Source: Chloroflexota bacterium (GTDB lineage: Bacteria; Chloroflexota; Anaerolineae; Aggregatilineales; Phototrophicaceae). Taken from it: a DNA stretch of 55,110 nt. Where the stretch lies: the NCBI GenBank assembly GCA_023430545.1, contig JAEZAF010000089.1:1-55110 (forward strand), written 5' to 3'. Under the pieces are notes generated by a model. It ran no database searches. It saw nothing but the letters and a program-made list of their open reading frames with translations, and had not been told where the DNA came from. This document shows positions 50,761 through 55,110 of the stretch, piece by piece; position 1 is the stretch's first letter, and each line of letters begins with the position of its first letter. The position numbers and the translations under genes were made by a program.

Positions 50761-51788
50761 CGGTCTGTTTCCGAGGATAAGAGCGCTTCAGATGACGGTG
50801 CCTTCTTGGAAGAATCCGATGGGGCTTCATCTGTGTGGCTGTCAAAGCGGACCACGTAGGCGGGTTTTTTCATGGTGCGGAAGTGGATACGCGCCAGATA
50901 TTCCCCGATCACGCCGATCATGAACATCTGCACACCAGAGAAGATGGCGATGGTCGAGGCGAGGAACGGGAAGCCGGGGAACTGTGTGCCGCCTTCAAGG
51001 ATATATCGGCCCAATACGTACAGCAGAATCAGCAGGCCCAGAATCGTCATACCGAAGCCGACCATACTGGCGATCTGTAAGGGCAGCACGCTGAAGCCGG
51101 TCACCATATTGAACGAATGGACGATCAGTTTCTGGATGGTGTAATTGCTGACACCAAGCGTGCGCGGTTCGTGCTTCACCGGGATGGCGATGAAGTGACG
51201 TGTGGCCCATGTCAGCAGCACATCGATGTTGACGTATGGGCTGTCATAATCCTCAAAGGCGCGGCGCAGTGGTGTGCGGAAGGCGCGAAAGGCGCTGATG
51301 CTGCGGGCGGTATCGGCCCCCATTGCATTCTGTAGCACGAGTTTCGTCACCTGAGAGGCGAGGTTTCGGAGAAAACCGTGCTGCTCGTTGTGGGGCCGCC
51401 CGTAGACGACATCATAGCCTTCATCCAGTTTTGCCAGCAGTAGTGAGATCTGATCCGGTGGATGCTGTAGATCATCATCCATCGTGATGATCGTACCAAA
51501 GCGTGCAGCACGAATCCCGCACAGCAGTGCACTGTGCTGGCCGTAGTTACGCATCAGCTTGATGGCATGGACATACACGCCGTAATCATGGGTGATGCCC
51601 TCGATCACTCGCCAACTGTCATCGCGGCCATCATCTTCTACCAGAATGATCTCGTACTGGTCGGCCAGTGTGGGCAGCACATCCAGCAGTTGTTCAACCA
51701 ACTGCCGGATGCTCAGTGCAGCGTTATAAACCGGGATGATGATCGATAACGAATGCGGTCGAGATGGTGTATTGCGATCGCTATACAA
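50757..51788 (-). CDS. Family 2 glycosyltransferase with C-terminal membrane helices
   Basis: A 343-residue GT2 of the DPM1/ArnC/GtrB kind that moves a sugar from a nucleotide to a polyprenyl phosphate. SIIIPVYNAALSIRQLVEQLL, EIILVEDDGRDDSW, NYGQHSALLCGIRAARFGTIITMDDDLQHPPDQI (DxD) and FRAFRTPLRRAFEDY mark the catalytic domain (to about 225). Two membrane helices (about 232-255 and 270-300) and a polar tail follow. TTG start with AAAGG seven bases upstream. First gene of the operon with the WecD-like and WecE genes, so it may load the 4-acetamido sugar onto lipid carrier. Confidence 0.88.
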   Translation of the reverse strand: MYSDRNTPSRPHSLSIIIPVYNAALSIRQLVEQLLDVLPTLADQYEIILVEDDGRDDSWRVIEGITHDYGVYVHAIKLMRNYGQHSALLCGIRAARFGTIITMDDDLQHPPDQISLLLAKLDEGYDVVYGRPHNEQHGFLRNLASQVTKLVLQNAMGADTARSISAFRAFRTPLRRAFEDYDSPYVNIDVLLTWATRHFIAIPVKHEPRTLGVSNYTIQKLIVHSFNMVTGFSVLPLQIASMVGFGMTILGLLILLYVLGRYILEGGTQFPGFPFLASTIAIFSGVQMFMIGVIGEYLARIHFRTMKKPAYVVRFDSHTDEAPSDSSKKAPSSEALLSSETDR

Positions 51789-51842
51789 TGTGAGCCTTTA
51801 TCGTAGTGATCTGTTTTTCAGCCCTCATTTTAATCTCAATCG

Positions 51843-53645
51843 CTAGTTCTGCAGATAACGATTTTTCAGCGCGTTGTGCATCCGGTTGACGACGCGCAGC
51901 ACGGCGGCGGAGTCCTGTGAGCCGAGTGTGCCACCTTCTTCCAGATAGGCGTTGCGCAGAATCATCCCCCAGTTGCCGGTACTGCGCAGTCGTGGGCTGC
52001 TGATGTATTGTTCGATGGTCTGCGCACTCTCACCTCCGGGCGGGTTCAGCATGCGCTGGATACTGCCGTAGACTTCATCAATATCACGTGGGCGGATAGA
52101 GGCCAGATCAGGCAGGCGGCGGTGCATATAGATGCGCTTCATCTCGTAGAATTCGGACAGCGTCATCTGCTCTCCGGTCGCCGTCTCGATGATCACATCC
52201 GTGCACTGACGATCTGATGCGTCATGCAGGCGCTGGAAGACTTCTGGCTGAAGCGGTCCCATAATGGCCCATAACTTCTGATCGTTATACATTGGCTCCA
52301 GATCACAGCCGTATTTGCGGAAGTAATCTTCGAGCAGTGCGTGTGTAAACTCGAAATCGGTCAGCACAGCGGCCTGACGCGATGCGCTGATATTGACCGG
52401 CATACCGGTGCTTTCCAGTGTGCAGATGCGCTTGCTGCTGCCGAGATCCGGACGGATGCGTCCGATAGGGTTGTGCATGGCAGAGACCCATTCACCCAGA
52501 TCATTCTCTCCGAGAAGGGCGCGGGCCATGGCGTTGACTTTCTCCGACCGCAGCAGTTCAGCGTAATGGCTGAGTCCATCGGGTGACAGATGCGGTGTGA
52601 TCGGAATCTGCATATAGCGGCCTGTCACGGTAGTGCCGCGCAGATATTCACGTGTGCAGAGCAGTTCCTCGTCGCATACACCGTTGACGAACGGTGCACC
52701 TTTCAGGAACGCGGAATTCGCGATGGCAGTGGCGCTGCGCAGCATGGTATAGAAGCCGAGCAGACCAAGTGCTTCTGACCGTCCGGCCAGATCCAGATGG
52801 ATGTGGCAGCCCTGAATGCGGAAGACCTGTACGACGTTAGCGTCCTCATGGATGCGATAGCGCCGCTTGGCTTCGGCCTGTCGTTCGAGGTAATCCGGGA
52901 AATTGCTGTTCATCCGGGTCATCACCGAAACCGCAGTGTTGACCTTTGGATCTTTCGTCAGCTCAAAGTCACTCTCAATCGGGTAGGCGGCGAGAATGGC
53001 AGTGTTGAGATTAGTGGCTTCGCTGGCGGAGAGCAGTGCCATCATGATGCCGTCCAGTGAGGCACGGGTACGCTGATAACCGATCCCGGGGGCGACATGC
53101 GCTTCCACCTGATACTGACAGGCTTCACGGTCGATCTGTGGTGTGATGCCGAGCCGACGGGCGGAGTCCTGATAGATGCGGATGAACTCAAGCATCTCGG
53201 TTTCCTGTGGAGCGCTGCCATCTTCGTGCAGCAGACCCAGTTCGATTTCCGCACCGAGTGCGCACATCCGCGTCGTCGGTGTGTCGGTTTCGGTCAGATT
53301 GGTGTGATTGACACTGGGATTCATATTGTAGGATGTGATGCTTTCAGCCAGTGTTTTCCCACTCCGATAGACGGCGCTGACGGCGCTGCCTAACACATAC
53401 TGGCGACCCTGATATTCCGCCAGAAAGACATTGGCCCCTCCAACCGGTTCCTGCTCATAGTACGTTTTAACTTCAGTGCCAAGTGCGTCACTGAGTTCGT
53501 CCAGGGGCAGTGCGGCGTCGTCTCTGGATGCAGCGATCTGTCTTACGATGTCGTTAAAGCGTTTCTTCTGTTCGTCAATTACCTGCCACGGTACTGCTTC
53601 GCTGAATTCAACCAGCGTCTGATTTGAGGGCAGCGGCGTCTGCAT
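51843..53645 (-). CDS. Glutamate-cysteine-ligase-like (GCS2 superfamily) protein
   Basis: A 600-residue protein. The pattern GAEIELGLL (about residue 130), CQYQVEAHVAPG, GCHIHLDLAGRSEALGLLGFYTMLRSATAIANSAFLKG and SKRICTLESTGMPVNISA follows the carboxylate-amine ligase/GCS2 fold (Glu metal ligands, His-x-His, Arg-containing substrate strand). It is longer than typical YbdK or GshA2 (about 370-430 aa) by an N-terminal stretch of about 120 residues and a C-terminal helical part (about 480-600). It may make a gamma-glutamyl bond, but the substrate is unknown. AAGGTG precedes the ATG. It is not obviously linked to its neighbours. Confidence 0.6.
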   Translation of the reverse strand: MQTPLPSNQTLVEFSEAVPWQVIDEQKKRFNDIVRQIAASRDDAALPLDELSDALGTEVKTYYEQEPVGGANVFLAEYQGRQYVLGSAVSAVYRSGKTLAESITSYNMNPSVNHTNLTETDTPTTRMCALGAEIELGLLHEDGSAPQETEMLEFIRIYQDSARRLGITPQIDREACQYQVEAHVAPGIGYQRTRASLDGIMMALLSASEATNLNTAILAAYPIESDFELTKDPKVNTAVSVMTRMNSNFPDYLERQAEAKRRYRIHEDANVVQVFRIQGCHIHLDLAGRSEALGLLGFYTMLRSATAIANSAFLKGAPFVNGVCDEELLCTREYLRGTTVTGRYMQIPITPHLSPDGLSHYAELLRSEKVNAMARALLGENDLGEWVSAMHNPIGRIRPDLGSSKRICTLESTGMPVNISASRQAAVLTDFEFTHALLEDYFRKYGCDLEPMYNDQKLWAIMGPLQPEVFQRLHDASDRQCTDVIIETATGEQMTLSEFYEMKRIYMHRRLPDLASIRPRDIDEVYGSIQRMLNPPGGESAQTIEQYISSPRLRSTGNWGMILRNAYLEEGGTLGSQDSAAVLRVVNRMHNALKNRYLQN

Positions 53646-53870
53646 CCCACGTCACCTTACTTCTAAGTGCTACACCTGTCATTATCGAGTACGGTTGCGA
53701 TGCCGACTCGCACCTTTGATTTTTGCCTATCTGCAAACGGTATGCAAGTGCTGTAAGTGCAGGCGTAAGTCCGCCTCTGCTCATGTTGGAAATTATTTAC
53801 GCCTTTTTCAACCGAAAGCCTTCTACAATGCAGATATTGATTGCATTCATCTGAAGAAAGAGAAGTTCAT

Positions 53871-55110
53871 TTGATTACGCACCGAATTCCCACTCTTTTT
53901 CTTTTGGTCACATTTTGCATTGTTCTGATCTCGACAGCGCTTTTAGTCAGCGGACAGGGCGAAATCCCACTGCCTGTACCGGATGACGATAGGACCCGCA
54001 CGATCACCGAGCTGCTCGTCAATCCCGGCTTCGAACTTGACGCGGATGGCGACAAAATCCCCGATGGCTGGCAGGCGAAGAATACGCAAACCTCGAAAGC
54101 GACAAGCTCAAATGTAACAAGGCAAATAAAACCTTTTCCCACAGCGGAAACTGCGCGTTTATGTTTCGTGGTAACTTCGACGGATCAAGCAGTAAACTTC
54201 AGCAGAAGATCACCGCGACTGATGCGCTGGTAAGTGGTGCGGATGTCACCTTCAGTGCTTATGTCGATGCCCGCAAGGTATCACCGGGGACAGGCTTTGG
54301 CAAAGCCATTATCAAATACACCGATGGCAGCAAGCAGAAGCTGGAACTGGTAGTTCCTGCGGTCGAAGGGTATCTGCATGCTGTTTCGAGTGATGTAGTT
54401 GGCAATAGCGGTGTAAAAAATGTCAATGTCCAGTTCAACTACATGCAGACATCAGGCAAGCTCTTTCTGGATGATGTGAGCCTCACTGTCCGTGCTGTTG
54501 AGCCGACATCAACAGTGATTTCGACGACATCTGTTACGGAAACCGTGACGGTAATCCCATCGATCACTGCAACGCTGACCGAAGAGAATCCGACGGTTAC
54601 TGCGACTGAAACAGCAAGCAGTACAAATACCGAGACTCCAACTTCAATTCACACAGTGACTAACACTCCAAGAGCCACCAATACCAGAGGTCCTACTGGA
54701 TCGCCTACACCAACGAGAACCAACACACTAACTCGGACTCCAACGCCTACACCCAGTTTAACGCCTACACCGACACCAACTTATACCTTGGTTCCAAGTG
54801 CCACACCGACTTTAGCTCTACCGGACGGCGTCTGGCAGTTAGTGATGAATGGTGGACAGCCAGTTGATTTCTTTGGCTACCCGGTTGCAGTCAGTGGAGA
54901 CGGTAGTACCGTCATGGTTGGATCGGATGCTTATCCGGGTCTTGCGCCTCAACAGCCCGGAACAGTTTATGTATTTGTTCGAGATGGAGCTGGATGGACA
55001 CAACAGGCGATATTGACTGCCAGTGATGCGGTAGCGAACGATTACTTCGGATATGCAATAAGCCTGAGCAGTGATGGAAATACAGCGCTTATTGGAAGTG
55101 AAAATAACGC
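53871..55110 (+). pseudogene. FG-GAP repeat surface protein, frameshifted and cut by the window end
   Basis: TTG start at 53871 with AGAGAAG upstream, signal peptide to about residue 28 (LISTALLVSGQG), then VNPGFELDADGDKIPDGWQAKN, a carbohydrate-binding-module-like lead-in. At about 54096-54101 (AAAGCGAC) the expected sequence jumps one frame: the first frame stops at 54233, while the other continues with DKLKCNKANKTFSHSGNCAFMF, a beta domain, a Thr/Pro stalk (about 54505-54820) and FG-GAP repeats (DFFGYPVAVSGDGSTVMVG, DYFGYAISLSSDGNTALIG) open to the window end. A one-base deletion (or sequencing error) explains it. It would be a secreted propeller-type surface protein if intact. Confidence 0.75.

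Overview
The window reads as a chromosomal segment of a Chloroflexota bacterium, probably Anaerolineae-like. This is an inference from protein style: an NB-ARC/TPR/LuxR giant regulator with the 'LPAQTTSFIGR' leader, lipoproteins with Thr/Pro/Glu-rich stalks, a 'NPGFELDADGDKIPDGW' surface protein, and dispersed GGGCGACC...GGTCGCCC hairpins. There is no sign of an outer membrane. No rRNA, tRNA, CRISPR array, transposase or phage gene was recognised. Gene density is high, GC is moderate, and TTG/GTG starts are common.

Layout. 0.2-4.2 kb: LuxR-type regulator, a small TPR membrane protein and a DUF4253 protein. 4.3-9.3 kb: a Mn/Zn ABC importer operon on the minus strand (binding protein, ATPase, two permeases that both end in a winged-helix domain), with a terminator at its end and three palindromes around its promoter. 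9.4-14.1 kb: LarA-like Ni enzyme, aldo/keto reductase, methyltransferase and CBS/CorC-type membrane protein. 14.1-18.6 kb: overlapping minus-strand operon of WYL regulator, SDR, GlpD-like flavoenzyme and Zn-alcohol dehydrogenase (polyol-type catabolism), with RidA divergent from it. 19.3-25.9 kb: stress protein, SRPBCC, ABM monooxygenase, BatA/vWA protein, stalked lipoprotein and M14 peptidase lipoprotein. 26.2-33.4 kb: PfkB kinase, GH13 glucosidase, acetyl-CoA synthetase, proline dehydrogenase and SurE. 33.5-38.8 kb: unknown membrane protein, Dtd, an LprG-like lipoprotein plus P55-like MFS exporter pair, and family-4 uracil-DNA glycosylase. 38.9-44.8 kb: FHA protein, unknown protein, coiled-coil membrane protein, Fur-family regulator, REC-histidine kinase and homoserine dehydrogenase. 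45.1-48.3 kb: SDR, DUF115-like and PQQ-glucose-dehydrogenase-like lipoprotein operon. 48.7-53.6 kb: GT2, WecD-like GNAT and WecE aminotransferase operon (4-amino-4,6-dideoxyhexose type) and a GCS2-like ligase. 53.9 kb to the end: a frameshifted, truncated FG-GAP surface protein.

The most distinctive signals are (i) a dispersed ~300-bp non-coding element present twice (about 27.2-27.5 kb and 48.4-48.7 kb), each time between convergent genes, with a promoter-like box, a T-tract hairpin, an exact (GCA)6 tract and helically phased TGCnGCAA repeats; (ii) the self-contained metal-regulated importer with permease-fused DNA-binding domains, a six-cysteine loop and stacked operators; (iii) an LprG/P55-type lipid-export pair outside mycobacteria; and (iv) an in-frame 18-bp repeat array inside the sugar N-acetyltransferase.
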